Shown piece by piece: positions 40,001 through 51,989 of a stretch of DNA of 64,000 nt; position 1 is the stretch's first letter, and each line of letters starts with the position of its first letter. The position numbers were made by a program, and so were the translations under genes. Source of the stretch: Xestospongia muta (Eukaryota > Porifera > Demospongiae > Haplosclerida > Petrosiidae). The notes under the pieces are model-generated. The model was not told the origin of the DNA. It ran no database searches and saw only the letters and a list, made by a program, of their open reading frames with translations. The stretch covers positions 3,722,501 to 3,786,500 of the forward strand of contig OY848929.1 of the NCBI GenBank assembly GCA_963693285.1, in the 5' to 3' direction.

Positions 40001-41921
40001 ACTGAGTGTTCTCAAGGATAAACCACACCTATAATGTTATTTAGAATCATTAGTCTTGTGGAAGACATTTAGATAAGCTTACAATAGCACTCCTTTGAGC
40101 AGGGCTAAAAAAGTTTTTCTCATCATCAGAACCTACATAACTAGAAGACATAGATCATGACAACTTGAAACTTAATCAAATATATCTTACTCAGCTTTGT
40201 TCTTTCTAATATAGGGTGCAGTGAAATAATCCTTGTGTTTAAACTGCTCAGGAACTTTAGGATCAAAGAACTCAAATGGATCACGAACATTGACTTTGCT
40301 AAAGAGATCACGATACCAAGCTTTTTCTCTACGAGGAAGATCGACTTCCTACAAACAGTGGATAAACATTAAATGTAGCAAACATGACCATTACCTTAAT
40401 GGGCATACGAATCAGAAGATCCTCTGCTCCCCTCTCAAGAGCACGGAAGGTTGCATGTATCTTCACAAAATAAGTCTCCCCATCATAATACTATAGAAAT
40501 ATCTTAAAAGATTGCTTGTAGTATGAGCAATATACTTTAGGCTCTTGCACTTCAAACTCGAGTCCCCTCCTCTCTAATTTCTCAAAGAAGGTCTCTCTCT
40601 TCTCTCTTCTCTTGTTACTGCTCTTTGTTATTTCTTCTTCAGTGCCTTTCTTGTCAATTTTGTCCTTGTAAGTTAGGACAAAGTCTGAGAAACAATAAAA
40701 AGAACATAACCATTAAGACAACAGGCCTACTGTAAAATATTTTTGAAAACTTACTAACCACATCAAAGACTACATGAATAATTAAATTAGAACTGAAAAG
40801 TTGTAACAGAAGTCATAATCACACACCCAAATTATTCATTCAACACTGTGTGTGGGTAAGGTATCCGTGTGTGTTACACTGATAAAATACTTAAACCACC
40901 AGAAATAGAGCAAACTATAGCTTAACAGGAAGTAATAGAAAACACTATATCATTCATATTAATATCATAATACCTACAGATTAAAAATTACAAATTTCAA
41001 ATTGTCATATTATTGAAAGGTGTCGACACTGTCAGCCAAACTATGAATAACCTGAACAATCTGTTAACATAATCAGCTATTGGAACTAATCCATATCAAT
41101 CCAGATCCACAAATACCACAACTCTTTTCTCACCTATAAATCTGATGTCATAGTTACAAAGGTTATGATAGTATAGTTCCAACTGACAGACATAATGGTG
41201 GTCATTCATGCATCAATATTGGGTATGTTAATTTAATTACTGAGTCTTACCGATTTTTCTCTCTCCATCTTGAAAATAGACAGTGTCTTGTTCATTGCTA
41301 TCTCTCTAAAATGATAAAAATATTTCATTTATGCCAGTGACTCTCTTCTACAATGACTATGCAACTTTTTGTTGTTGTAAAAATAACATCTATTTGTTGC
41401 AAAAAGGCACCACATTAGGTAGAACTAGTGGACATGTTTGCAGCTAGCAGCAAGTAAGAAGAATCAGTTGTCAAGTTAGGAACATAATGGATTTCAAAGT
41501 GGTGCTCTTATATGGTTCTAATGTCCTATTTCAAACTGAAATTTAATATGGTCTTTAAATAACACTGGTAGATTACATTTCTGTTGATGTGCTGACAGTT
41601 AACAAAAATGTTAATTGTTACTAAAAATAGACCTTATTTTAAAAATAGAACAAGGCAAGAAGAGAACGTGGATTGTGTGAGCAAAAGCTACCCTTAAATG
41701 TTTTATATACACGGTGGGAAATTATTATAAAGGAGAGCAGTCGGACTCACCTGCACACGCTGCTCTTCTGAAGTAAGTAATTGTATCTCTTCAGATTGAT
41801 CTGAGCCGGCTTTCTTAATTCGCTTGTCATCCACCTTTTGGCGTTCAGTGTCTTGCGTGAGAGCCTCAAACCCAATGGGCTTAGGTTCCTCTTCCAAGCT
41901 AGGATAAACAGGTTCCGCCAT
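37067..41921 (-). CDS. Anoctamin (TMEM16) calcium-activated channel or scramblase
   Basis: Nineteen exons read in phase from ATG 41921 to the stop at 37067, 1,016 residues. The N-terminal cytosolic dimerisation domain contains the family [12 protein letters not shown] stretch. Extracellular cysteines [11 protein letters not shown] follow the first transmembrane helix, as in the ANO1-7 group. The core shows [27 protein letters not shown], and the pore region [20 protein letters not shown]. The acidic calcium-site residues known from ANO1 are all matched: Asn and Glu in LNDITELG, two Glu in EYLEL, and Glu plus Asp in [10 protein letters not shown]. It should therefore be calcium-gated at the plasma or an internal membrane. 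Chloride channel versus lipid scramblase cannot be decided from sequence reading. A second first exon lies upstream. The gene converges on acetyl-CoA carboxylase. Confidence 0.96.
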
Positions 41922-42028
41922 AGTGTTGCAATGCAGAACTCAAGAAGCAACAGCAAACAAGCCAACTTTCACCAGCACAAGGGGCGACAGTCAAAGGCTG
42001 GGGCGTAATGAGTAGATAGGGCGTGATT

Positions 42029-42040
42029 TGCGCATGCGTA
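42029..42040. promoter_or_regulatory. NRF1-like palindrome upstream of the proximal anoctamin first exon
   Basis: TGCGCATGCGTA lies about 108 bp upstream of ATG 41921 and inside the intron that follows the distal first exon. It supports a separate proximal promoter. Confidence 0.5.
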
Positions 42041-42483
42041 ACACTAATTTGTTAAGACAAATGAACACCAATTACCACGAAATTACTCCTTAACAGTCAT
42101 GGCACGTTGAATTTCAGCATATCTTTAGCTGGAAACTACATGCACACATAAACTACACAACTCATAGAACGTTAGTTGAGTATTCTATTGCAGCATGATG
42201 TACTATCGAGATTTAGTTTCAAAATAAAAATAAAAATAAAAACTTTCATAAAGGGTGTTACCGATTGATAAACAATGTGATACCAATGTATCCTGCATAT
42301 TATTTGAGGGCACATACCTTTAGCTGTGCAATACATGTACACTCCACTGCTCTCGTATATTGATTGTATGTCCAATGAATATTGTATTTTATTTTTAATA
42401 GTAATGGTTATTACAAACTAGTGGCATGAAATTACTATCCAGGGTTTACAATGATTTGTCAAGATACCTTGGCTCTTACTCAC

Positions 42484-42669
42484 ATTTTTATTGTAAGTTA
42501 GCCCTGTGCCAGCTTCTAAGAGGTATTTCTTCTCATCATCATCCTCATAGGAGACAGAGCCACTTTCTAAAATGTGTGCACTCCCTTTAGCTTCAAGCTT
42601 ATCATAGTGAGGGCCACTCTCCTCTCTTTCAGTAGGCACAATTTGTGATGATCCCACTGGTTCAGCCAT
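42484..42669 (-). CDS. Alternative first coding exon of the anoctamin gene
   Basis: ATG at 42669 opens a 62-codon frame starting MAEPVGSS and ending at a GTGAGT donor in phase 0. That is exactly the phase needed to join exon 41251-41305. The downstream first exon 41751-41921 also begins MAEPV and ends in phase 0. Splicing from here would skip the proximal exon and give a 1,021-residue protein differing only at its N terminus. It is Glu/Asp/Ser-rich and has no membrane segment. The alternative is an unrelated short gene, which I think is less likely. Confidence 0.75.
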
Positions 42670-43084
42670 CTTTCAGCCTCCTTGAAGGGCATCAAATGAA
42701 GTTATACAAATGCTGTAGTTGTACAAATGCAGACAATTTCTGTCTTGTACTATGATTTATATCAAGTAGGATGACTATGTTTGTGTTGGGCTTGGTTAAA
42801 CACAGGTATCACAACTATATTCATAGCAAAATAATAATGCATATTACTCCAATATATTTACTGCTGTTAATCTATTACAAGTTTATATTTGCCATTACAA
42901 TGAAGATTTGTGTTGCCACACACTTCACTGAAAGAAAATGCATTCACACTATGTCCAATTTGTCTCGCATTAATAGTGATTGAGTATACCGTATATATTC
43001 CTCCCGGCTTCTATTTCTCTGTATAATAACTTAATAATAAGTGATACAAATTAATACTAATCACTAAACAGAGTGTTAGTGACT
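42670..43084. promoter_or_regulatory. Divergent spacer between anoctamin distal exon and golgin
   Basis: 415 bp between oppositely oriented start codons. AT-rich, no recognisable motif or gene. Promoter content is inferred from position only. Confidence 0.4.
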
Positions 43085-46000
43085 ATGTCTATGTGGGATG
43101 CTGTCACTGCTGGCTTCCAAAGAGTCCAGGAGAGTTTAGATCAAGCTCTAGGAGAACCTAAAAAGGTACTTAGTACTTAGACAGAATTCAACAAATTGTT
43201 TGTATTGTGTAGGATGACAATGTTGATGGAGACACTGAAAGCACTGGTGAAGGTCATGTGACCACTGACCAATCAAACACCCCTCCAGTTCCACAATCAC
43301 CTCCCAGTCATGTTGATCAGTCAAATGATCAACAAGAGATAACAAGATTACAGCATGCATTAAAAGAGGTGGAGCAGCAAAACCAATTAATTAATTTGGA
43401 GTATGGACGCCTGCTGAGAGAAAAAGAGGTTAATACTACTTTTATTGAACCTTTATTCAAACACCACTAAACCCAATTATGTCTTAGAGGCCTAATAAAA
43501 TAACACAATATAACATTGTTCTTCATAAGAAGACTCAACTGTAAAACAACAAAGTGATATTTTGTATATCCATGGGTAGTCTGGAGGCCATACGTTCTGC
43601 AGAAGTCTGGTCTTAAGACTATCACGTGGAACTCCACCTGGCAACATTTCACTTTATGTAGTTAGTTATCTTAAAGATTGTAAGTCTCTGATGAAGTTGT
43701 ATATTGGTATTTTTCTAATAGGAAGAACTAGTCACCTTACGACAACAACAAAATCCTGATGTCATTCACTTACAAGAACTTTTAGCTGCAAAAGACAAGG
43801 AAATTGAAGTAATAATAATATTTCCTAACAATGGAAGTGTGATTGAGTTTTCCTCCTAGGAGCTTAATGCTAAAGCAGAGATCAAATTTAATAAACTGAA
43901 AGCTCAGGCAAAATCTAAAATTGGAGCATTAACTGAAGAACTTGAAAAAGTCAAAGGAGATCTTTCTGTGGCCAATGCTTCACAAGAAGTAAGAATGGAT
44001 GTTTTAATTAACTTTTAATTAACTAATAATTTAACTATTAATTTTAATAGACTCTTGATGTCTCACTTCGTTCTGTGACTAATGAAGAGGAGTCTATTCT
44101 TCTACATACTCAACTGGAATCCATGAAAGAAGAACTGACATTGAAAACTACAGAATTAAACAAAATAAAACAAGAACTTAAAGTAAAAGAAAATGAAATA
44201 AAAGAATTACAAGAAAACCTGACAACAGAGAGAGATACAAATGAAACAATGACTCTGAAAATGTCTAAAGAATTAGAAGAAACCAAGGTCTGTTTCATTT
44301 TGCATCTATTTAAAATTTTATCCATTCATTTAGAGCTCATTAAAACAACAAGAACACGAAAAACATAACATTCTTGAAAAAATAACTTCATTAGAAAAAC
44401 AACTTCATCAAACGTCTGAGGAGCTTACTGTTGCTAAATCAATTCAGGAACAACTTCAACTAGATGTAGTGAAGGAGAGAGAAGAGAAAGGAAAACTTTC
44501 TCAACAGGTACATAATATATAGTAGAGTCAAGAAATGTTTCTGTGTTGAATGGAATTTTGACAAACATTTTAATTTTTCAAGCCAGCAAAAACTGAAAGT
44601 GATTGATCAAAAACACACACTATCAATTGATCCTTTTCACATATTTACTGTTTTCAACATCATTGATGGAGAAAAAGTTATAATTTATGAAACTGCCTTC
44701 TTTATTAGATATTATTCCATTGTAGGTGAATGAATTGAAGACTTATATAGAAGACAGTGAAAAAAGAATGACAAGAGATTTCAGTTTTGCGTCCTCAGAG
44801 TTTCAGGTACTTAAAGCATATCACATCATTTAAAAGGATCTTAAACGCTATTTTAAAAAGAAAACTAAAAGCTTTCTTAATTTTGATGCTTAATTTATTT
44901 CTGTACCAATGGATTTATTGACTTTACTCTCCTGATTATTGATAGGTGGTGGGTAGTCAAATGTCTCAAACTGACTCTGAAGAAGAATGGAAGGTAATTT
45001 AAAATATTTAACAGTAATAGTAGGGTCACCCTCTTTAGGTAATACGAACATCTGGGAGTGGAAGTGATGAAAAGGAAAATAGCCCTCCACCAGAAATTGT
45101 CTCTCTCCCTCGTGATGACTCCCCTGGTAGGCGTACTACTGAGAGTTCTCCTCAAGAGAAGGTATGTGTTATGGACATTCTTTGGTTGTATTACATGCCA
45201 AATGTAATTATAGCAGCCATGTAATTTTACCAGATTCTCAGAATCAATACTACTAGACAATTAATAACAGTACTTCAATGGTATTTCATAGTAACTAGAG
45301 TATGTCATTTTTTAGCTGCCTCCTTTACAAGAAACTCCACTGACAGAACCACACAAACCTGCTGGAAATCACATCCAACAGCTTGAAGAGAAACTTTCCA
45401 GTAAAGAGAATGAAATTGAATTCCTCAAAAAGCAACTTGAGGAGACTGTAGAAAACCTTGAAAGTACCAAAACTAAATTATCTACACTTGAACAAGAGTT
45501 ACAGGCAAGTCAATGGGAAACATTGAATAATGAGCCCAACAATACTGACACCATATCACAACAAAATGAAGAAATGGAGAGACTAAAAGCTCAAATTACA
45601 TCCCTTCGAGAGGTTGTCAAGGAAATGGAGGACGAGTTAGCCACAAAATCACAAGACTTGGACAACACATTGGAAATGAACAAAGTCAATAAGGACACTT
45701 TAACCAAACTCAAGACAGAGCACTCAGAAAAGATCAATGAAATACAAAGCCTACAGTTTGAAAAATCAAACCTACAAGACCAGATTGAGACCTTGAAGAA
45801 CCAGTTAGCAGAACAAGATGAACAAGTCAAACAGCTAGATCATAAGAAAACTGTACACGAACAGACAGTGACTACGTTAGAGAAAGATCTCTCTCAAGTA
45901 AAAGTAGTCGTGAAAGAGAAAGAAAAACAGATAGAGAAACTCTTGCTTGAAGGAGAGAAAAGGAATGAAGATATTGCGGAGTTGTACAAACAACTACAAT

Positions 46001-48749
46001 CATTGCAGGAAGAGAAAGCTCAAGAGCTAGCCTCAGTTAGAGAAAGTAAAGAAAAGGACATGGCAGCTCTATCTAAACAACTAGAACAATCTCTAGCAAA
46101 GAACAAAAATGAAATAGACAGGCTTACTGCTGAGAGAGAGGAACTAAGTCAATCTGCTACTATCCATATTCAAAAAGTACAAAAACTAGAAGGAAGACTA
46201 CTAGAGAAAGAAAGAAGCTTTGACAATCAGAACAAAGAATTACAAGTAATGAAACAAGAGGTTGAAAGATTAGCCAGAGAGCTAGATACAGCCCGGTCTG
46301 AAGCGAGAGCACTTGAGGAGGTGAAAGAGAAAGAACATGTGGAAAGAGAACAGCTTCGAGGAGAGATAAATCGTTTATCAGAATCTACTAACACATTTTC
46401 TGCTGATTCAGCAAAATATCGTGAGAAGGTCTTTGGTTTAGAACAGCAGTTAATGACAATACAAACTGAACGGGATCGTCTGAAGTCTTCTCTAAGTTTA
46501 AGTCAAGAGGAAGAACAAACTGTAAAGAAACAGTTACAAGAGGAGAGAAAGCGAGGTGAAGAATTATCTATAGAATTAAACCGATATCGTCAAGAGACAG
46601 GACGTCTTAACACCCAGTTTGAATCAGCTGTGAAATTGTTAAAAGATGAAAACAGCCAACTTAAGGTATTATTACTTGATGTACCTAATGTGAAATTATA
46701 ATGTATGTTTGATAAAGTCTAGACAAATTAGTTAACTTGTTTTGTTGACTTCAATGGGTAATGCCAGGACTTAGTAAATCCAGCAAACACAAGTTATGTC
46801 TCTGATGATCAACAAAGTGGAAAAAATACATTTATGTTATCTCATTGTCTTACTATATGAACACAGTCTTGTTGATATTACTTTCTTTCTATGTTGTTTT
46901 TCTTTAGACTGCTCTCAATGAGTCAAAGAGAGAAGCAACACAATGTCAGAGTGTGTGTGAGTCCCTGAGAGAACAAATCACTGCAGAGGGAGAAAGAAGT
47001 AATGGATTAAAGAAAGAGAACAAACAATTGAAAGATGACTTGAAGACAACAAAAGACAGGTATCCTACAGAACTATAAATCATCTTGATTATAAATATAT
47101 TTGCAACTATGTTAGTGTAGTTTCCTCACCACAGATACAAACATCTAGAAAAGGAAAGAAATTCTTTACAGCAGAAAGTCATTGAGCTCACAACTAATCA
47201 AGAACAGCTTCAAATGTCACTAGATATGTCCATAAAAGAAAAGGAGTCCTTAATTCATGAGCAAGAGACCACACTGCGTACCACTCAGACTCAAGAAGGC
47301 CGGGTCTTAGAACTGACCAATGAAATTGCTAAACTTGTGAGGGAGAAGGAAGTTGTGGAAGAGAATGCTAGACAACTTCAACGTGAGATTGCTGTAAGAG
47401 AGAGGGAGATGGAGGATATGAGAGTGAAGATGGAAACATTACAAGGTCAAACATCTATCCACAAAGGATGGGTAAAAGAAAGAGAGGTAACTATATTATG
47501 TTTGTATATAATTAAGTATATAATGGCTTCTTACTGGGAATTAGTACCAGTATGTCAACTCTCACATTGATATTTGGTATACAGACATTTTAGGAATTGA
47601 CATTATGGAATGAACATTTCGACATATTGACATATGGGAGTTGACATCGTTTTAAATTGGTTTAAATTTGATATCTAATTTAGACAACAAAACCATTAAC
47701 TATACTATATAGATCATGTTTCCTATTACTTTTGCAGGCTCTACTAGCTAGATTGACTCAATTGGAGTCTAATGGAGTGAAAGATCTAGAGAAACAAGAT
47801 AAAGAAGTCAGTCAACTTCAAAGCTTGGTAACAGAGTTACAGGAAGAATGTGCAACTCATAAAGATGCTTTAAAAGTAGCTGAAGGTACTGATCTTACAT
47901 CTTATTGTAAACACTTTAATACTCCTTGTTTGTTTCAGAAACCATAGCTGAATCTACAAATAGAAATAGGATAGATTCAACTAAAATGAAAGATCTTGAA
48001 AAAAGGTACTTAACATCTTAATATTGTTGGTGTGACTAAAATAACATTTATACAACTGGTTATAGTTCTTGATACTTGTTTGGTTTTTATTATTGCTTCC
48101 CCACAGATTATCTGATTTCCAACAAGTTCATACTGCTGAGGTAACTAAACTACAGACTATGCTAGAAGAAGAACAACGTGCAAAGCAAACGGCATTACAA
48201 CAATTGGAACACCAACGCTCTGATATTGTCATTAGTATGATAGAAGATGTACCCAACAATAGTGACAATGAAGACAATATGGGAGAAAACACTGGAGCTA
48301 GTAAGAATACAAATTACAAAGGGAACAATTGAGTGTTGGAAGGAAAACTGCCACATGTGCAGAAGACACTGCTAATGAGTTTGGTTTGATATGAAATATC
48401 TGTGTTAGACAGTTTATTATTAGTTTATTTACTCACCGTATATGTAGTTCTGATTAAATGCTAGCAATATTACTATTGTTGTATTCAATAATAGAAATGA
48501 TTTATTAATGATCAATTGTTCTTGCTACTCAGGTAAACATCTTCAGATTGCTGGTCGATGGATTAAACGTTTTATTAGAAATCCAAAGTGAGAAATCTCT
48601 AATGTATTTTATTGTGTATTATTATTCATTGTTATAGTATTGTGTTGGTTCGACTTCTAAGAGCTACTCCACAAACCAAACTTTTATTTTTTGGCTATCT
48701 TCTTCTAATTCATTTTCTTCTCTTTTATCTCATGGTATTTGCTGGATAA
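43085..48749 (+). CDS. Tail-anchored coiled-coil golgin (giantin/golgin-84-like architecture)
   Basis: Seventeen exons in phase give 1,201 residues. One exon of 1,350 nt (45316-46665) holds the largest coiled-coil block. The protein starts MSMWDAVTAGFQRVQESLDQ, an amphipathic N terminus like those of several golgins. It then runs as Glu/Lys/Gln/Leu heptads for about 1,050 residues, broken by a Ser/Pro/acidic patch around exon 45039-45161. The last two exons encode a basic stretch, a hydrophobic helix rich in Leu, Phe and Tyr, and a 3-4 residue tail. That is a C-terminal membrane anchor like those of giantin, golgin-84 and CASP. Likely role: Golgi tethering or structure. Coiled coils make orthology by eye unsafe, so no symbol is given. 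ATG 43085 is followed by a second in-frame ATG two codons on. Confidence 0.8.
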
Positions 48750-48881
48750 TTGTCAAACAATTTACACATTTCCATTTATTTCTGGCTGTATTGATTTTGA
48801 AATGAAATTCTCAAATTATTAATGTATAGTTTAAACTCTATATCTAATTAAGTGTGGGCGTGGCTTTAAAACAAGCAGCAA

Positions 48882-50892
48882 ATGTTTATGGTAGACTTGG
48901 TAGTAGTTCTGTGTTTGGCGGGTTCACTACACATTTCATGTGGTAGTAGTCATGGTAAGTCAACAGTTTGTAATAAACATAATTATGTACTAAATTGAGA
49001 GTGTCAATAATCAATTATTTATTTACAGCCAAAAACTACTTTACATTGTATGGTAATGTTATAGGAGAAGTTGATTTTAAGCCATTATCTAATGAGGAAC
49101 ATTGGAGTCTACACAAGGTCAGTGTTATAATATGCAGTGTCATTATTTCTTATCATATGTAGGTAATTAGACATGAAATAAATATGGAGACAATCGCATT
49201 TCAACTTATTAATAAAATGGTAACTAATGATGTCAACACTTCAATACAATAATTATACAACTAGGGTTTCAATTTAAGGTTTAAAATATAGTTTTAATTT
49301 CCCATTAAAGTACACACCTCCTATTATGTATAAAAACAGTCTTTCACTAAACAGTTCTATTCTCTAGACCCTATATCATACAAGTGATGGTCGTCAACCT
49401 ACAACATTAATGTATTCAATGAATGGCAAATGTTACAACATTAAACTGTCCATAGGTCATATGTATTCTATACAATTGACAACAGAAGTGTCTCACTACA
49501 TGATCATTACATCAGATATATACAAACGATATCATTTATATAGTCATATATTCTCGGCTAATGGTTACATGAAGACTGCCTTCACACCAACATTTACTAC
49601 AGCACAAACTTTTTTAAGAAGAATAATTCCCTCGTGTGGTGGTACATGTTATTGTCAGAGAACAAACAGAACTAAAACAATTGATTCTGATTGGTCATCT
49701 GTATCTATAGCAACGCTTAATATCTGGAATATTAATAGTACTAGTGAAGAAAATTGGAAAGGAAGAATAAAACGACTTGGGAAAGTTTGTAAAATGTGAT
49801 CACTTACTTGAAGATACTCTATTTTTAATGTCAGGTTTTAATGGGATCTTCTTTGGATTTAATAGGACTACAAGAAGTGAGAACAGTTGTCCATGAGAAG
49901 TACACTGTCTCACAGATGCAACTATTACAACAAGTGCTACCAAACTACCAGGTTAATAATAGAATAGGTTTCCATGAGCACAAGAATTGAATATATGTCC
50001 TTTTCCATCTTTTGTAGTTTGTCTATCAACCTGCTATGCTACTAGAATCATGGCCAAGAGAAGAAGAGGGTGTGGCTTTGTTCTCACGCTATCCTATCAT
50101 ATTTCACAATTCTTTGCTATTACCTTGGTTAGTGTGGTCGTTAATAAGATTATTTATTTGGTTGCTATAGGAACAGAAGTGACCCTAATGACTTTCATCA
50201 ACGAGTTTGTTTGCATTGTAAAGTTCTTACACCAGTTGGACCTGTACGTTATACTGGGACTATTAACTTTAGTTTTATATTTAACAGATAGATGTCCTTG
50301 TGACTCATTTATCATTAAGTGAGAATGCCCAAATAAGGTATGATGTTATAAAACAATTCTTTATTGTACTATATTACAGATCTGTGATTGAGATTGTGGA
50401 GTATATGAGGTTAAGTGGCACAAATGGACTAGCAATTTTAATGGGAGATTTTAATACAGAGCCATCTTCTATATCAATGAGGCATGTATTGGAAAACAAT
50501 CGAATAAATGTGTCATTGGTATTGATTGATAGATATTTGAATGGAAAAGTAGCGATTGATCACATGTCGATATCTTTACCATTAACCGATTCATGGAGTA
50601 CAACTAACAAAGATGAAATAACAGGAGCAACATTTAGTACACTAGATGCAGAATTATCTAAACGAGTAAAACCATGACATATCTGTTGTTGAGTATGATC
50701 AGAATTTGTATAGATTGATTATGTTTTTGTTCAAGAGTCATTCCATTCCAAGTTGCATATTGATTCAGCATTTTTGATAAATACTAGGTAAGTTTATTTA
50801 TCAGTTATCCCACTGAGGTAATAATGTATTGTTATTACAGGGGACGACCAATTTCAGATCATTTAGGAGTAGCAGTTCGTTTGACAACCTGA
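48882..50892 (+). CDS. Secreted or membrane endonuclease/exonuclease/phosphatase (EEP) superfamily protein
   Basis: Eleven exons in phase, 465 residues. A signal peptide (MFMVDLVVVLCLAGSLHISC) opens the protein. About 160 residues of unrecognised sequence follow, including the cysteine cluster CGGTCYC. The C-terminal 280 residues form an EEP domain with all hallmark motifs in order: ATLNIWNIN (Asn), IGLQEVR (catalytic Glu), THLSLS (His), MGDFNTEP (Asp and Asn), KR-IDYVFV, and PISDHLGV (Asp-His). The fold includes DNase I, sphingomyelinases and inositol phosphatases; the substrate cannot be told here. It begins 132 bp after the golgin stop and ends 81 bp before ABT1. An AATAAA at 50960-50965, just before the ABT1 ATG, may be its poly(A) signal. 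The Met at 48882 has an alternative two codons later. Confidence 0.85.
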
Positions 50893-50973
50893 TTCTAAAA
50901 TATTTATTATTCATTTATCATTATTATATATATATATTATTAATTATTCATGATTAATGAATAAATTATCAAA

Positions 50974-51788
50974 ATGACAGCACTGGATAAAGAACAAGAA
51001 GGTATCAAAGAAGTAAAGAGTGAGGACATCATGTCAACAGAGTCCACTCCTGGTATCATTTATATCAGCAGAATACCGCCTTTTATGAAACCACTAAAAG
51101 TCCGTCACATTTTCTCTAAATATGGAGAGGTAGGGCGTGTCTACCTTCAGCCTGAAGGTGAGAAAAATACAATAATTAAAAATAGGTGAAGAGCTTCATT
51201 TGTTTTGGTAGATCCTTTAATAAGAAAACGACGTAAAAAATTTGGAGGCAACAAGAAACAGAATTACACTGAAGGATGGGTGGAGTTTAAGAATAAATCT
51301 GTGGCAAAGAAGGTGGCTCTGATGCTCAACAACACGCAAGTAGGAGGAAAGAAAAGGAGTTATCACCATGACGATATATGGAACATTAAATACCTCTCCA
51401 AATTTACATGGACTCATATCACAGAAAAAATTGGTAAATTAAATATGTACGGGAATAATTATTTTTATTATTGTTTTTAGCGTATGATAATGCAGTACGT
51501 CAACAGAAGCTTAGAACTGAAATATCTCAAGCTAAACGTGAAGCAGACCATTATTTACAAAGTATTGATCACAGTAAGGCTAAAAGAGCCATTTTAGAGA
51601 GAAAGAAAAAAGCAGGTAAATTAATTGGAAAGGTTAGTACCTCTACTTTAATTATTGAAGTTATAATTAATTATGATTCACAGGGGATCACTCATACTGT
51701 AAAACAAAGGAGATTTAAAGAAACCAGTCAAACAGACAATACCAGTATTGGAGGAGGATTAAGTGACAAATTATTGAGAAAGGTTTGA
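50974..51788 (+). CDS. ABT1: Activator of basal transcription 1 / Esf2 homologue
   Basis: Four exons (50974-51157, 51212-51433, 51481-51632, 51684-51788) give 220 residues. An RRM begins with GIIYISRIPPFMKPLKVRHI. It continues with GEVGRVYLQPED, the basic insert RKRRKKFGGNKKQNYTEGWVEF split by an exon join, and the Esf2/ABT1 hallmark KYLSKFTWTHITEKIAYD, followed by a basic C-terminal helix. The yeast counterpart Esf2 is a nucleolar factor of the small-subunit processome acting in 18S rRNA maturation; the mammalian protein was named for TBP binding. The end is ambiguous. The frame stops at 51788, but AAG|GTTTGA could be a donor to a four-codon exon at 51828-51842. It converges on the CCCH gene. 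Confidence 0.93.
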
Positions 51789-51989
51789 CAATTAGCTATT
51801 TATAAGCTTAGTTAATTATTATTGTAGGTACTTACAAACTGAGTCAAAATTTCCGGACCATTTTGATAACTCTAAATAATCATGTGATGTGGACAAAATC
51901 AACAATACAGAAAGTGAAAATCATGTGCTTACTGTCATGTATAAAACTAAAAGGATGTACTTTAATTATTGATGATATATATATATTCA

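Noticed and set aside
51828..51842. Four-codon final exon of ABT1
   Set aside because: Splice signals fit, but the upstream frame already ends naturally six bases after the putative donor. Kept only as an alternative in the ABT1 entry.
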